A stretch of 64,000 nucleotides of DNA from Azonexus hydrophilus (GCF_905120355.1 NZ_CAJHOB010000002.1:62001-126000); one strand, 5' to 3'. Positions 49,753 through 59,967 are shown, numbered from the stretch's first letter. Translations and numbers: made by a program. Notes: a model not told the origin generated them from the sequence alone.

Positions 49753-50775
49753 GTGGCTGACGCAGGTGAATTCGGGCTGATTGCCCGTTACTTCACCCGG
49801 CCGACACCGTCGGCCCTGCTCGGTCCAGGCGATGATTGCGCGCTGCTGGCGCCGACGCCGGGCAAGGTGTTGGCGGTGACCACGGATATGCTGGTGGCGG
49901 GCGTGCATTTTCTGCCGGATACCGACCCGGAACGTCTGGGCTGGAAATCTCTGGCAGTGAATCTGTCCGATCTGGCAGCGATGGGGGCGACGGCGCGCTG
50001 GGTGACGCTTGCCGGCGCCTTGCCAGCCGCCGATGAAGCCTGGTTGGCGGCTTTTGCCCGCGGTTTTTTTGCCTGCGCCGAGGCGCATGGGGTTGAATTG
50101 GTTGGCGGCGATACCACGGCCGGCCCGCTCAATTTATGTGTGACTGCGTTGGGCGAAATCGAGCCGGATCAGGCCCTACGCCGTTCCGGCGCGCAGGTGG
50201 GGGATGAGGTCTGGGTGTCCGGCCGTCCCGGGCTGGCGGCGCTGGGGCTGGCCCATCTGCAGGGGCGGGTCAGCCTGCCTGAACCCTGGCCGCGTTTATG
50301 TCTGGCGGCCCTGGAAAAACCCCGGCCCCGGCTGGCGCTGGGGGCGGCCTTGCGTAGCGTGGCACACGCCGCAATCGATATCTCGGACGGCATGCTGGCT
50401 GATCTTGGCCACTTGGCGCGCGCTTCTGGTCTGGCGGCGACCCTGCACCTGGTGCAGTTGCCACAGTTGCGCGAACTGGCCGGCAGTGGCGCTCGCTACG
50501 ATGCCGATTTGCGGCGCCTGGCTCTGGAATGCCAGTTGAGCGGCGGCGATGATTACGAATTGTTATTTACCGCTGCTCGCGGGCAGCACAACCGCATTGC
50601 CGAGATTGCCGCCGAATTGGAGCTACCGTTGTGGTGCATCGGCGAAATGAGCGCCGGGACGCCCGGTGCCGTGCAGGTGCTGGACCCGGATGGCGAGCCG
50701 GTTGAATTTGCCCGGCGCGGTTACGAGCATTTCCAGGCGGCTGTCCCTGACCAGGCGCCACACGCCCATGGCTAA
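49753..50775 (+). CDS. thiL: Thiamine-monophosphate kinase ThiL
   Basis: This 340-residue PurM-like ATP-dependent kinase makes thiamine pyrophosphate, the last step of the pathway begun by thiD/thiE in this window. It has the Asp-rich metal site in LGPGDDCALLA, a second at TTDMLVAGVHF, KSLAVNLSDLAAMGA, VGGDTTAGPL, AAIDISDGMLADL and SGGDDYELLF. It begins at GTG 49753, 3 bp after nusB. The stop overlaps the pgpA start by 8 bp. Confidence 0.96.
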   Translation: MADAGEFGLIARYFTRPTPSALLGPGDDCALLAPTPGKVLAVTTDMLVAGVHFLPDTDPERLGWKSLAVNLSDLAAMGATARWVTLAGALPAADEAWLAAFARGFFACAEAHGVELVGGDTTAGPLNLCVTALGEIEPDQALRRSGAQVGDEVWVSGRPGLAALGLAHLQGRVSLPEPWPRLCLAALEKPRPRLALGAALRSVAHAAIDISDGMLADLGHLARASGLAATLHLVQLPQLRELAGSGARYDADLRRLALECQLSGGDDYELLFTAARGQHNRIAEIAAELELPLWCIGEMSAGTPGAVQVLDPDGEPVEFARRGYEHFQAAVPDQAPHAHG

Positions 50776-51259
50776 ACACCGACCTGGCCTGCGGTTTCTG
50801 CTGGCGCATCCAGCGCATTTCTTCGCTTGCGGCTGTGGTAGTGGTCTGGCCCCGTGGGCGCCGGGGACTTTTGGCACCCTGTTTGCCTGGATCAGCTTCG
50901 TGCTGTTCCGTCCCTGGTTCGATGAAAGCGCCTTGCTGTTCCTGTTGGCCGTGGCCTATCTGGCCGGCATCTGGTTCATCGATCTGACAGGGCGAGCCTT
51001 GGGCGACCCGGATCACGGCAGCATCGTCTGGGACGAAATCGTTCCCTTCTGGCTGGTGCTGCTGCTGACCCCATCCGGTTTCTGGTGGCAGCTTGCGGCT
51101 TTTGTCCTGTTCCGTTTTTTCGACATTACCAAACCGCAGCCAGCGCGCTATTTCGACACGCACGTGAAAAACGGCTTCGGGGTCATGGCCGATGATCTGA
51201 TCGCCGCCGGGTATACGCTGTTTTGCCTGGCGTTGCTGAAGGTGGCGTTGGCGCCCTGA
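50768..51259 (+). CDS. pgpA: Phosphatidylglycerophosphatase A
   Basis: This 163-residue membrane phosphatase makes phosphatidylglycerol from PGP. The family start SGLAPWAPGTFGTLFAW contains the conserved APGTxGS/T region. SIVWDEIVPFWLVLLL carries the essential DE pair, and RFFDITKPQPARYFD is diagnostic. Three membrane segments are expected. It overlaps thiL by 8 bp, the usual thiL-pgpA arrangement, and is the last gene of the plus-strand unit. Confidence 0.96.
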   Translation: MAKHRPGLRFLLAHPAHFFACGCGSGLAPWAPGTFGTLFAWISFVLFRPWFDESALLFLLAVAYLAGIWFIDLTGRALGDPDHGSIVWDEIVPFWLVLLLTPSGFWWQLAAFVLFRFFDITKPQPARYFDTHVKNGFGVMADDLIAAGYTLFCLALLKVALAP

Positions 51260-51301
51260 TGACTACCACTGCCTGCTTTCGGTCGGCAGGGGGCGGGGGG
51301 C

Positions 51302-52108
51302 TCATTTTTTTGTCTTGCGCCGCATTTTTCCGGGTGAGGTCGAGGCGGTGGGTGTGGCCAGCGCTTCGGGGCGGCACAGCCAGCGGGCCAGGGGGAGCTG
51401 GCGTCGTTGCTCCTGGATGGCTGCCAGGGGGAAGCGGCTGAAGCGCAGGCCGTGCTGGCGCTCGTACTTTCTGAGCTGCCAGAGCTGGGTAATTTCGGCG
51501 CCGAACGAGAACATGGCGAAGGCGGCAATCGCCAGCAGGAATGGAAGCAGCAGAAACAGTAGGGAAAAACGCCCGAAGCCCAAGGCCTCGAGTACCGGTG
51601 CACTGCCAATTCCCAGGGGAATGAGCAGTTTTTTCCAGGGGCTTACGGGAGGAGGTGGGGCGTGCTTCAGCAACTGCTGCTTCAGATCCACCCTCTGCTG
51701 GAGCCAGGCTTCCGGATCAGCACGTATGGCGCGACGCCCGTTCCGGACCCCGATCAGACCCGCCAGCGCCATGCCCACGAGGCTGTACAGGGCCACCCGG
51801 ACGGCCAGTTCTGCTGCCCCCATGAGGATGGAGAAACAAGCGCCGATGCAGCCCAGGACAATGGAAAGCACGAGCAGGGTGCCCCATATGTTCCCGCCCA
51901 TGGAGCTCAGGGTGCCCTGGTGCGAACGGTATTGTTCCCAGACCCCGAACATCCCAGCAGCTGCAGCAAAGGCAGTGTAAGTCCAGATTCCCGGCTCAAT
52001 TCCGTAGGGGACGAGGGCAGCAAAGGGAATCGCGATGCCCATCCCGAGGTAGTACGGCGCCACATACCTGAGCTGAAAGGGGAGGGAGGTATTAGTCCCT
52101 GTTTTCAT
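51302..52108 (-). CDS. Membrane protein of unknown function after cheB
   Basis: This 268-residue protein has about six predicted membrane helices (about 15-35, 40-55, 73-95, 97-117, 158-175 and 178-205). A cytoplasmic-looking loop rich in charged residues separates the fourth and fifth (RNGRRAIRADPEAWLQQRVD), and the C-terminus is very basic (SPGKMRRKTKK). No family was recognised. It lies 40 bp beyond the cheB stop on the same strand and could be cotranscribed with the chemotaxis operon, though nothing in it suggests a chemotaxis role. The GC pattern is like its neighbours. Confidence 0.65.
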   Translation of the reverse strand: MKTGTNTSLPFQLRYVAPYYLGMGIAIPFAALVPYGIEPGIWTYTAFAAAAGMFGVWEQYRSHQGTLSSMGGNIWGTLLVLSIVLGCIGACFSILMGAAELAVRVALYSLVGMALAGLIGVRNGRRAIRADPEAWLQQRVDLKQQLLKHAPPPPVSPWKKLLIPLGIGSAPVLEALGFGRFSLLFLLLPFLLAIAAFAMFSFGAEITQLWQLRKYERQHGLRFSRFPLAAIQEQRRQLPLARWLCRPEALATPTASTSPGKMRRKTKK

Positions 52109-52148
52109 GGGAAAAGTCGGCAGATGACCGTGCGAATTTCTCGGCCGA

Positions 52149-53240
52149 CTACATGCTGGCGCGGGTATAGCTGATCATCGCCTCGGGGATGCGGCTGAGC
52201 GGCATGATTTCGTCCGCTGCGCCCAGCTTGATCGCCTCGCGCGGCATCCCGAACACGACACAGCTGGCTTCGTCCTGGGCGATGGTGCGGGCGCCGGCAT
52301 CATGTAATTCCTTCAGACCGCGGGCACCGTCGTCGCCCATGCCGGTCATGATGATGCCCAGGGCGTTGCTGCCGGCAAATTTGGCGACTGAGCGAAAGAG
52401 CACGTCCACCGAGGGCTTGTGGCGGTTGATGAGCGGACCATCGGTGACTTCCACGATGTATTGCGCGCCGCTGCGCTTGAGCAGCATGTGTCGGCCCCCC
52501 GGGGCGATCAGGGCGCGCCCTGGTACCACACGGTCGCCGTCGCGCGCCTCGCGGACTTCGATCTCGCACAGGCTGTTGAGTCGTTCGGCAAACATGGCGG
52601 TGAACTTCTCCGGCATGTGTTGCACGATGACGATGCCCAGACAGGTGGCGGGCAGGCGGGTGAGGACGGTTTCCAGTGCCTGTGTGCCGCCGGTCGAGGT
52701 GCCGATGGCGATCAGTTGATCGGTCGTGCGGGCCATGGCGCCCGGGGTGCCCGGCGCGAGCATGGCGTCCACGCTGATTTTCGGGCGGTGCTGCGGCGCG
52801 CTGGCGGCTGCCTGGGCGCGGGGCAGGGCGCGCAGGTTGGCGCGGGCAGCGGTGCGCACGGCTTGGACGATGTCGTTGGCTGAATCCTCCAGGAAGCCCT
52901 TGAGGCCGGCCTTGGGTTTGGTGATGATGGTCACGGCGCCAGCCGCCATGGCATCGAAGGTGGCCTGGGCTCCGGTTTCAGCCAGCGAGGAGCAGATGAT
53001 GACCGGGGTCGGGCGTTCGCTCATGACCTTGCGCAGAAAGGAAATGCCGTCCATGCGCGGCATTTCGATGTCGAGAACGATGACATCGGGCCAGGCGGCG
53101 CGCAGCTTGTCGATGGCGAAGACAGGATCGGAGGCGGTGGCGATGACCTCGATGCCCGCATCGCGGGAGAGCGCCTTGGAAACCACCTGGCGCACGAGGG
53201 CCGAGTCGTCCACGATCATGACCTTGATCTTGCTTGTCAT
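52149..53240 (-). CDS. cheB: CheB, chemoreceptor glutamate methylesterase/deamidase
   Basis: This 363-residue response-regulator enzyme removes receptor methyl groups after phosphorylation by CheA. The receiver domain (about 5-125) has D11-D12 and the acceptor D57 in [13 protein letters not shown]. The methylesterase domain (about 172-360) has the catalytic Ser182 in AIGTSTGG, His208 in VQHMPEKF and Asp304 in MTGMGDDG. All catalytic residues are present. It lies 2 bp after cheR and is the last che gene of the operon. Confidence 0.97.
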   Translation of the reverse strand: MTSKIKVMIVDDSALVRQVVSKALSRDAGIEVIATASDPVFAIDKLRAAWPDVIVLDIEMPRMDGISFLRKVMSERPTPVIICSSLAETGAQATFDAMAAGAVTIITKPKAGLKGFLEDSANDIVQAVRTAARANLRALPRAQAAASAPQHRPKISVDAMLAPGTPGAMARTTDQLIAIGTSTGGTQALETVLTRLPATCLGIVIVQHMPEKFTAMFAERLNSLCEIEVREARDGDRVVPGRALIAPGGRHMLLKRSGAQYIVEVTDGPLINRHKPSVDVLFRSVAKFAGSNALGIIMTGMGDDGARGLKELHDAGARTIAQDEASCVVFGMPREAIKLGAADEIMPLSRIPEAMISYTRASM

Positions 53241-53242
53241 GC

Positions 53243-54052
53243 TTATTCCTTGCGATAAATGGTGGGACTGACCTGGCGGAGGCTGGAGACGATGCCGTTC
53301 AGCGTTTCCGAATGGCCAATGATGAAATGTCCGCCTGGCCGCAGGTGGGGAAGAAGATGCGAAACCACCCGGCGCTTGGTGTCATTGTCGAAGTAAATCA
53401 TGACGTTGCGCAGGAAAATGACGTCGAACAGGCCGACGTCGGCGGTGACTGGCTGAGTCAGGTTCACCTGCAGGAAATTCACGCGTGCCCGCAACTCGGC
53501 GTTGATCAGGAAGGTGCCTTCCTGGCTACGCACGCCCTTGCGGCAGAATTTGCTCAGGAAAGGACGCGGGATACCGTCGATGCGGGTCATCGGGTAATGC
53601 CCCTGGCGGGCCTTGTCGAGAACCTGGGTGCTGATGTCCGAGCCCACGATCTCCCATGCCTTGCTGGCGAGCGTGTCGGCCAGCACCATGGCGATGGTGT
53701 AGGCTTCCTCGCCGCTCGAACTGGCGGCACTCCACACCCGGAACGGTCGTTCGCCGCGCCAGCCGCGCAGGATGTGCTGACGCAGGAAGTCAAAATGCTT
53801 GGGTTCGCGGAAAAAGTAGGTTTCGTTGGTGGTGAGCAGGTCAACCATGACCTGCAGTTCCTCCGGATGTTCGCCATTGGCGAGCATCCGGTAGTACTGG
53901 CTGTAGCTGTCCAACTGGTAATGGCGCAGGCGTTTTTGCAGGCGGCCGACGAGGAGGACTTTTTTGCTGTCGCTCAGACTGATGCCGGCGATCTTGTAAA
54001 TGAGTCGCTGGAAAAGGGCGAATTCCTGATCGCTGATTGCGCTTTCGCTCAT
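53243..54052 (-). CDS. cheR: CheR, chemoreceptor methyltransferase
   Basis: This 269-residue SAM-dependent methyltransferase adds methyl groups to receptor glutamates. The N-terminal helical domain ([20 protein letters not shown]) precedes a Rossmann domain with the SAM site in [18 protein letters not shown] and [24 protein letters not shown] is the family signature. No TPR tail is present. It shares one base with the cheD stop (TGATG). Substrate receptors are probably the two MCPs of this operon. Confidence 0.96.
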   Translation of the reverse strand: MSESAISDQEFALFQRLIYKIAGISLSDSKKVLLVGRLQKRLRHYQLDSYSQYYRMLANGEHPEELQVMVDLLTTNETYFFREPKHFDFLRQHILRGWRGERPFRVWSAASSSGEEAYTIAMVLADTLASKAWEIVGSDISTQVLDKARQGHYPMTRIDGIPRPFLSKFCRKGVRSQEGTFLINAELRARVNFLQVNLTQPVTADVGLFDVIFLRNVMIYFDNDTKRRVVSHLLPHLRPGGHFIIGHSETLNGIVSSLRQVSPTIYRKE

Positions 54053-54648
54053 CAGAACAGCTCGATTTTCTTGCTGATGCTGGCCGCGCGACTGGCCTGA
54101 AAGTCAGCATAGGCCTGTTCTTCCCGGCGCATGGTTTCCTGGCTGACCAAGCGGGAAGTGACTCGCTTGCAGTAGGCGTCACCGGTGGCAGGTACAAACA
54201 GGATCTTGCGTGACCATGGGCCGAGGAAATCCGATGCCACGATGGGTATTCCTTCCTGATCAAGCCACTGGTGCGCAAAGTCGACGTTACGCTTGCCGAC
54301 GTTGAGCGCGCCAGGAACGGTTGTATCGATGACCGCCCCACCGCCAAAGGCTTTGGCGCACAAGCGATGCTTGGTCGCGCCGCGTGCCAGCATGCCGTTA
54401 TAGAGGGCGGTCATGCTGGCATCACCGGCCAGCAGGCTGTCTTCGTCAATTTTCGTGCTTTTCATCTTGGGCAGCATGAAGTGATTCATGCCGGCTAGGC
54501 GCAAGACGGGGTCATAGAGACAGACTGCAACGCAAGAGCCCAGCAGTGTGGAAATTGGTCGCTCAGCCTCCACTACCCATTCGCCGGGGCGGATGTTGCG
54601 GGACATGCGTTCAATTTCATTCGTCGGCAAGGCCGCGTAGTCGATCAT
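54052..54648 (-). CDS. cheD: CheD, receptor glutamine deamidase
   Basis: This 198-residue CheD deamidates specific receptor glutamines and in some systems binds CheC or CheY. The catalytic Cys and His are in LGSCVAVCLYDPVLRLAGMN (residues 38-57, with His58 next), and the Thr/Gly segment is AFGGGAVID. About 25 residues beyond the core end in SKKIELF, a tail shared with the operon's first receptor (see findings). It lies between cheW and cheR. No cheC is present in the window. Confidence 0.95.
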   Translation of the reverse strand: MIDYAALPTNEIERMSRNIRPGEWVVEAERPISTLLGSCVAVCLYDPVLRLAGMNHFMLPKMKSTKIDEDSLLAGDASMTALYNGMLARGATKHRLCAKAFGGGAVIDTTVPGALNVGKRNVDFAHQWLDQEGIPIVASDFLGPWSRKILFVPATGDAYCKRVTSRLVSQETMRREEQAYADFQASRAASISKKIELF

Positions 54649-54670
54649 GCTGGTAGCTTGCCGATGTTGT

Positions 54671-55219
54671 TCAGGTTGTTTCGATCGGGTTGCTTTCGGC
54701 GACCTGCGTCAGCATGGAAATTTCCTCCACCGAGAGGACCCGGCCCACGTCAAGAATGATGACGAAACGGCCATTCACTTTGCCCATTCCGGAGATGAAG
54801 TCGGTGCGGATCTTGGCGCCGAAAGCGGGCGGCGGCTCGATCTCGCTGCGTGCAATTTCGAGTACTTCGGATACGGCATCGACCATGACGCCAATATCGT
54901 GCTTTTGCTCGTCCTGCTCCAGTTCGATGATGATGATGCAGGTCCGCCGCGCCACGCTGGTCGATTTGCCACCAAAACGGCAGGACAGATCTATGACCGG
55001 CACCACGGCGCCGCGCAGGTTGATCACGCCACGAATGAAGGGGGGCATCATGGGAATCTCGGTGACGCTGCCGTACTCGATGATTTCCTTGACGTTGAGG
55101 ATGGCGACAGCAAACATCTCGCCGCCCAGGGTGAAGGTCAGATATTGCTGCGGGGCATTGTCGGTTGCGACAAGTACCCCGCCCCGGGCGGGCCCGGGGG
55201 TGGGGACTAGCTGGCTCAT
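54671..55219 (-). CDS. cheW: CheW coupling protein
   Basis: This 182-residue adaptor links receptors to CheA. It shows the CheW core YLTFTLGGEMFAVAILNVKEI (about 24-44), PPFIRGVINLRGAVVPVIDLS, DIGVMVDAVSEVLEI and the C-terminal IRTDFISGMGKVN...FVIILDVGRVLS. The N-terminal 20 residues are Pro/Gly-rich and variable. It lies between the poly-HAMP receptor gene (13 bp) and cheD (22 bp). Confidence 0.96.
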   Translation of the reverse strand: MSQLVPTPGPARGGVLVATDNAPQQYLTFTLGGEMFAVAILNVKEIIEYGSVTEIPMMPPFIRGVINLRGAVVPVIDLSCRFGGKSTSVARRTCIIIIELEQDEQKHDIGVMVDAVSEVLEIARSEIEPPPAFGAKIRTDFISGMGKVNGRFVIILDVGRVLSVEEISMLTQVAESNPIETT

Positions 55220-55232
55220 CGTCCGTCTCCGC

Positions 55233-57410
55233 TCAGAATTTCTCGAAATCCGTGTCGTCGATCAGCGAGGCTACCGAGCGTGCAGGGGCACGGGCCGGTG
55301 TGCTGGATTGACGCGGGGGGGTGGCGCGAGCCACCGGCGAGCCGTGACTGCGACTGCCTTGTGCCCCATCGACCGAGAAGAATTCCATCAGCTGCTGCAA
55401 CTGACCCGCCTGGCCGCCCAGTTCTTCGGCGGTGGCTGCCAGTTCTTCGGAGGCAGAAGCGTTCTGCTGCGTGGCTTTGTTGAGCTGACCCATGGCACTG
55501 TTGATCTGCGCCACGCCGGTTGATTGCTCTTGACTGGCCGAGGCGATTTCCTGCACCAGGTCAGATGTCTTCTGGATGCTTGGCACCATTTCGTCGAGCA
55601 GGTTACCTGCCCGTTCTGCCATCTTGACGCTGGACCCGGCCAGTTCGCCAATTTCCTGCGCCGCCACCTGGCTGCGTTCAGCAAGTTTGCGCACTTCTGC
55701 GGCAACTACGGCGAAGCCCTTGCCGTGTTCGCCAGCACGAGCGGCTTCGATGGCTGCGTTCAGCGCCAGCAGGTTGGTCTGATAGGCAATATCGTCGATG
55801 ATGCCGATTTTGTCGGCAATCGACTTCATCGCGTCGACCGTCTTGCCAACGGCCTCACCGCCTTCACCGGCTTCCTTGGCCGACTTGGTGGCCATGTTGT
55901 CGGTGATCTTGGCATTTTCGGTGTTCTGGTTGACCGAGGCTGTCATCTGTTCCAGGCTGGCAGTGGTTTCTTCCACGCTGGCAGCTTGTTCCGATGATGC
56001 CTGGCTCAGCGACTGAGCCGTGGCAGAAACCTGGCCGGAGGCGTTGGACAGTGCATCGGCGGCCGTGATGATCTGCGCAATCGTTTCCGACAGCTTGCCG
56101 ATGGTGTCGTTGATGGCGTCCTTGAGGACTGCAAAGTCCCCTTGGTAGGCCTGGGTGATGGTCTGTGTCATATCGCCTTGCGACATGGCCCCCATGACGC
56201 GCTGAACGTCCTGGATTGGCGAAACGACTGCGTCAAGAGTCTCATTGACGTCCTCGACGATGCGGCGGAAGTCCCCTTGGTGCTGGGCTGTATCAGCGCG
56301 GGTTTCGAGCTTGCCGGCTACAGCGGCGGCGCTCAGCATGTTGGCGTCTTCAACCAGCTTATTGACGGCGGTGATACAGGTGTTGAGGTTGTTCTTGATG
56401 GTGTTGAAATCACCGTTGTAGGTATCGGTGATTTTTTCAGGGATGTCGCCCTTGGAGATGCGGTCGACGTAGTTGGCGGCGACGTTCAAGGGGCCGATCA
56501 CGGCGTCGAGGGTCTCATTGACGCCTTCGACGACACGGCGGAAGTCGCCCTGATGCTGGGTGGCGTCAGCTCGGGTGGCGAGGCGGCCTTCGATGGCAGC
56601 AGTACTCAGGGTGTTGGCGTCAGCAATGAGTGCTTGTATCGATGCCTGGGCAGCAGTCACCGAACGCATGACTTCAGCGACTTCATCCTTGGCGGTGCTT
56701 TTCAGTTCGAAATTCATGTCGCCGGCAGCCATCTTGCGGACGGCATCGACCACCTGGTTGATCGGGCGGGTCAGGCTGCGCGTGATGAGGGTGGCGAACA
56801 GCAGGGCGAGGAGAATGGCTGCAGCGGACAGCGTGAGCACCAGAGTGCGTGCCGACTGTGCTTGTTCAACGGAGGCGGCGCCATTTTTTGCAGTGAGTTC
56901 AGTGAGATACTTGATGAGCTCATCGACCGATGCAACATAGGCATTCTGCTGGCGGCGGATCTCGGTTAGCATGAATTCGGTAGCATCGTCGCGTCGGCCA
57001 GCCTTGACCATTTCAATGAATTTTTCCTGGGCTGGTACGTAGGCGGTGCGGGCGTCGATCAGCTTTTGCAGCATGGCGCGGCCTTCGGCCGTATTGAAGG
57101 TTGTGCTCATCTGGTCGATGCGCTCACCAATGATCTTGCGGGCAGCGACGAGCCGGGTGAACTCCTGCTCGACTTCTTCCGGTGTCTTGACCAGTAGGGA
57201 GTTGCGCATGGTGCGGGCGATGATGTTGAGAGAGTCGATAATATCGTTGGCGGCTGTCAGTTTGGGCAGGCGGTCATTCACCACCAGTTCGATGTCGTCA
57301 CTCAGCGCCTGGAAGCGCATCACGCTGAGAACAGCAATGACGATCAGCAGGATCAATGTGATGGCAAAACCCAATGCAAGCTTGGTTCCGACTTTTAAAT
57401 TGTTTAGCAC
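55233..57410 (-). CDS. Methyl-accepting chemotaxis protein with extra HAMP-like repeats
   Basis: This 725-residue receptor has TM1 about 11-30, a periplasmic four-helix-bundle domain about 31-188 and TM2 about 189-211. A HAMP domain follows (about 212-262), then two 91-residue tandem HAMP-like units beginning at [10 protein letters not shown] (263) and [10 protein letters not shown] (354). The signalling hairpin has tip [20 protein letters not shown] near 541-560. A Gln/Pro-rich linker ends in DDTDFEKF, where the last five residues fit the aromatic-x-x-aromatic tether for CheR/CheB. The gene is intact, between cheA and cheW. Ligand is unknown. Confidence 0.93.
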   Translation of the reverse strand: MLNNLKVGTKLALGFAITLILLIVIAVLSVMRFQALSDDIELVVNDRLPKLTAANDIIDSLNIIARTMRNSLLVKTPEEVEQEFTRLVAARKIIGERIDQMSTTFNTAEGRAMLQKLIDARTAYVPAQEKFIEMVKAGRRDDATEFMLTEIRRQQNAYVASVDELIKYLTELTAKNGAASVEQAQSARTLVLTLSAAAILLALLFATLITRSLTRPINQVVDAVRKMAAGDMNFELKSTAKDEVAEVMRSVTAAQASIQALIADANTLSTAAIEGRLATRADATQHQGDFRRVVEGVNETLDAVIGPLNVAANYVDRISKGDIPEKITDTYNGDFNTIKNNLNTCITAVNKLVEDANMLSAAAVAGKLETRADTAQHQGDFRRIVEDVNETLDAVVSPIQDVQRVMGAMSQGDMTQTITQAYQGDFAVLKDAINDTIGKLSETIAQIITAADALSNASGQVSATAQSLSQASSEQAASVEETTASLEQMTASVNQNTENAKITDNMATKSAKEAGEGGEAVGKTVDAMKSIADKIGIIDDIAYQTNLLALNAAIEAARAGEHGKGFAVVAAEVRKLAERSQVAAQEIGELAGSSVKMAERAGNLLDEMVPSIQKTSDLVQEIASASQEQSTGVAQINSAMGQLNKATQQNASASEELAATAEELGGQAGQLQQLMEFFSVDGAQGSRSHGSPVARATPPRQSSTPARAPARSVASLIDDTDFEKF
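56076..56621 (-). repeat. Tandem 273-bp coding repeat (HAMP-like units)
   Basis: Residues 264-354 and 355-445 of the receptor are tandem copies. [21 protein letters not shown] in the first matches [21 protein letters not shown] in the second, and [15 protein letters not shown] matches [15 protein letters not shown]. The offset is exactly 91 residues (273 bp). This indicates an internal duplication that lengthened the signalling stalk. Confidence 0.85.
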
Positions 57411-57468
57411 GGTGGACTCCTCGTTTCCGCTTGGAAGGTCAGTTTCAAAAATTTAGTTCTGTTTGGTT

Positions 57469-59643
57469 CTAGGCTCCCTGGCGGGGAGCCGCCAGGCTGC
57501 TGTTCATGTCACGTTCTTCGCGTCGGTTGTTGCGTTGAACCAGGGATTGCACATCCAGGATGAGGGAAACCTCGCCGGTGCCCAGGATGGTCGAGCCGCC
57601 TATGCCGCGCAAGTGCCGGAAGATACCGGAGAGTGGTTTGATCACCGTCTGGAATTCACCATGCAGCTGATCCACCACGATACCTGCTTTTTGCCCGGCA
57701 AATTGCACGACGACAATGTTTTCGCGTGCAGGATATTCATCCTCGATCTCGAACATCTCACGCAGGCGTACAAAGGGAAGCACTTCGCCGCGCAGATTGA
57801 GGAAGTTGCGATCGTTCGATTGTCCATTGAGTTCGATGCACTCGATCACCATGTCTAGCGGAATGACGTAAGAGGCTTTGCCGACGCCGACCAGGAAGCC
57901 ATCGATGATGGCCAGTGTCAGCGGCAAGCGGATGGTGAAGGTGCAGCCCTGGCCTTCGACCGAGGATACTTCGCAGCTGCCGCGCAGGCTCTGGATGTTA
58001 CGGCGGACCACGTCCATGCCGACGCCACGCCCGGACAGGTTGGTGACCTGTTCGACGGTGGAGAAGCCGGGTTCCCAGATCAGGTTGATGATTTCCTGAT
58101 CGGTCAGCGTCTGGGTTGGCTGCACCAGCCCCTTGTCGATGGCTTTCTGCAGGATCTTGTCGCGGGGTAGACCTCGGCCATCGTCTACGACCTCGATGAC
58201 GATGCTGCCGGAGTCGTGGTAAGCATTCAATTCCACCCGGCCGCGCCGCGACTTGCCCGCCGCTTCGCGGGCGTCACCGGCTTCAATGCCGTGATCCATG
58301 CTGTTGCGCACCAGGTGCATGAGCGGATCGCCGATCTTTTCCACCACCGACTTGTCGAGCTCGGTTTCGGCGCCCGAGATGACGAGATCGATTTCCTTGC
58401 CCAGCTCTTTGGACACATCGCGTACGACGCGGTTGAAGCGGGTGAAGGTTTCGCCGATCTGTACCATGCGCAATTGCAGGGCGGCATCGCGGATGTTTTC
58501 GACCAGGCGGGAGAGGATGGAAGTCGACTCCACCAGCTCGCCCTGGCCGCTGCGCTGCGCCAGCAGGTTGGCGGAAGCGCCGGCGATGACGAGTTCGCCG
58601 ACCAGATCGATGAGCTGATCGAGTTTGTCGGCCTGGACGCGGATGGAGCGGGCTTCGACCGCTTTCTTTTCCTGGACGCGGGTCTGTTTGCTGGCGGCGG
58701 CTTCGACGACTTCCTTCTGCACCACCTTCTGTTCGATGAGGATTTCACCGATCGGCGAAGTAGGTTCGTCACTGGTGCCGCTTTGCTGTGACGACAGGCC
58801 GTCGTCGAGTTCGTGCTGGGTCAGCGCGCCGCAGCGGACCAGCATTTCACCCAGACGCATTTCGTCTTCCGGCAGTTCCTGGATCAGTTTCAGGTATTCG
58901 GTGAGTTTGCTGTTGGGCGGCAGGATGCGTAGTTCGCAATCGTCACGGCAGAAATCGAAGACGCGTTCAATGTCGGCTTTGGTGGCGCGGGTCTGCAAAC
59001 GGATTTCGAAGCCGAGGTAGCAGGCCTCCGGGTCCATCTCGTCAGCGGCTGGCAGCGCATCCGGAATGGTTTCCAGTGCCAGGATCTCGCCCAGCGAGGT
59101 GAGATAGCGCAGGAAGGAGAGGGGATCCATGCCGCCGCGCAGCATGTGCGGGCCAAAACGTACGGAAATGTGCCAGCTGTCGGTGTTGACGACGCCACCA
59201 CCTGAGGTTTCCACTTCCGACTCGGCTTCCACCATGCCGCCGGCACTGGGTTCCGGTGTGACCATGTAGGCGGAGAGTTCTTCCAGCAAGGTATTGCCGG
59301 CCGCACTGACCTCGGCCGGTGGCTCAGCCTGACCTGCCTCCAGCACGTCCATGAGGCGGCCGAGATGGTCGCAGCAGCGCAGCAACAGGCCGGTGAGTTC
59401 GCTGGAAACCTGGATTTCCCCGTTGCGCAGTCGGTCGAGGACATTTTCCGCCTTGTGCGTGAAGGCCTCGATGAAATGGCATTCGATGACGCCGGAGGCG
59501 CCTTTGACCGTGTGGGCGGCGCGAAAGATGCTGTTGATGTTGTCGTGGTTGTCGGGTTGCTGCTCCAGTTGCAGCAAGCCGTCTTCCATGGCCTGCAATT
59601 GTTCGCGGCCTTCCTGGATGAAAACGCTGGTGAGTTCGTCCAT
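57469..59643 (-). CDS. cheA: CheA, chemotaxis histidine kinase
   Basis: This 724-residue kinase has an Hpt domain (about 1-105) with phospho-accepting His44 in RAAHTVKGASGV. A middle region of about 200 residues (about 155-240, ferredoxin-like, in the P2 position) follows, then the P3 dimer helices (about 340-400), the ATPase domain with N-box LVRNSMDHGIEAG and glycine boxes VDDGRGLP and GRGVGMDVVR, and a CheW-like P5 domain. It is complete and should phosphorylate the CheY at 61263-61628 and CheB. It lies between the STAS gene (9 bp) and the poly-HAMP receptor gene. Confidence 0.97.
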   Translation of the reverse strand: MDELTSVFIQEGREQLQAMEDGLLQLEQQPDNHDNINSIFRAAHTVKGASGVIECHFIEAFTHKAENVLDRLRNGEIQVSSELTGLLLRCCDHLGRLMDVLEAGQAEPPAEVSAAGNTLLEELSAYMVTPEPSAGGMVEAESEVETSGGGVVNTDSWHISVRFGPHMLRGGMDPLSFLRYLTSLGEILALETIPDALPAADEMDPEACYLGFEIRLQTRATKADIERVFDFCRDDCELRILPPNSKLTEYLKLIQELPEDEMRLGEMLVRCGALTQHELDDGLSSQQSGTSDEPTSPIGEILIEQKVVQKEVVEAAASKQTRVQEKKAVEARSIRVQADKLDQLIDLVGELVIAGASANLLAQRSGQGELVESTSILSRLVENIRDAALQLRMVQIGETFTRFNRVVRDVSKELGKEIDLVISGAETELDKSVVEKIGDPLMHLVRNSMDHGIEAGDAREAAGKSRRGRVELNAYHDSGSIVIEVVDDGRGLPRDKILQKAIDKGLVQPTQTLTDQEIINLIWEPGFSTVEQVTNLSGRGVGMDVVRRNIQSLRGSCEVSSVEGQGCTFTIRLPLTLAIIDGFLVGVGKASYVIPLDMVIECIELNGQSNDRNFLNLRGEVLPFVRLREMFEIEDEYPARENIVVVQFAGQKAGIVVDQLHGEFQTVIKPLSGIFRHLRGIGGSTILGTGEVSLILDVQSLVQRNNRREERDMNSSLAAPRQGA

Positions 59644-59652
59644 GTGCTTGCC

Positions 59653-59958
59653 TCAGGATTGTTCGCGGGCGGTAATCACCACCGGGTCGCCAAAAAAAGC
59701 GGTCAGGTTGCAGAAATCGAGCGTTTCGCGGACTGCCGGGCTGTGGGCGACGATGGCCATGGATTTCTCTTTGCGCGCAGCTTCCTGTTTGGCGAGGATG
59801 AGCAATTGCAGGCCGGCAGTATCGATTTCGCCCACTTGCGACAGGTCGAGCTCCAGCCCGCTGCCCGCGTCAAGTGCGGCAAGCAGGCGCTCCTTGTGTT
59901 CCTGGGCGTGGTAGATGGTGAGATTTTCGACCCAGTTCAGACGCTGTTTTCCGCCCAT
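59653..59958 (-). CDS. STAS-domain protein (anti-anti-sigma-like)
   Basis: This 101-residue single STAS domain has the pattern of anti-sigma-factor antagonists, with the phosphorylatable position in VGEIDTAGLQLLILAK (Thr in place of the usual Ser). The N-terminal LTIYHAQEHKERLLAALDAG fits the family's first strand and helix. A dedicated anti-sigma kinase is not nearby. In chemotaxis operons such genes recur between receptor and cheA, and their role is not settled; a scaffold or input to the pathway is possible. It lies 9 bp from both neighbours. Confidence 0.88.
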   Translation of the reverse strand: MGGKQRLNWVENLTIYHAQEHKERLLAALDAGSGLELDLSQVGEIDTAGLQLLILAKQEAARKEKSMAIVAHSPAVRETLDFCNLTAFFGDPVVITAREQS

Positions 59959-59967
59959 GGCGCCTCC

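Noticed and set aside
51269-51310. Terminator after pgpA
   Set aside because: A 5-bp stem with a 9-11 nt loop is followed by a G-run before the T-run, so it does not form a proper intrinsic terminator.
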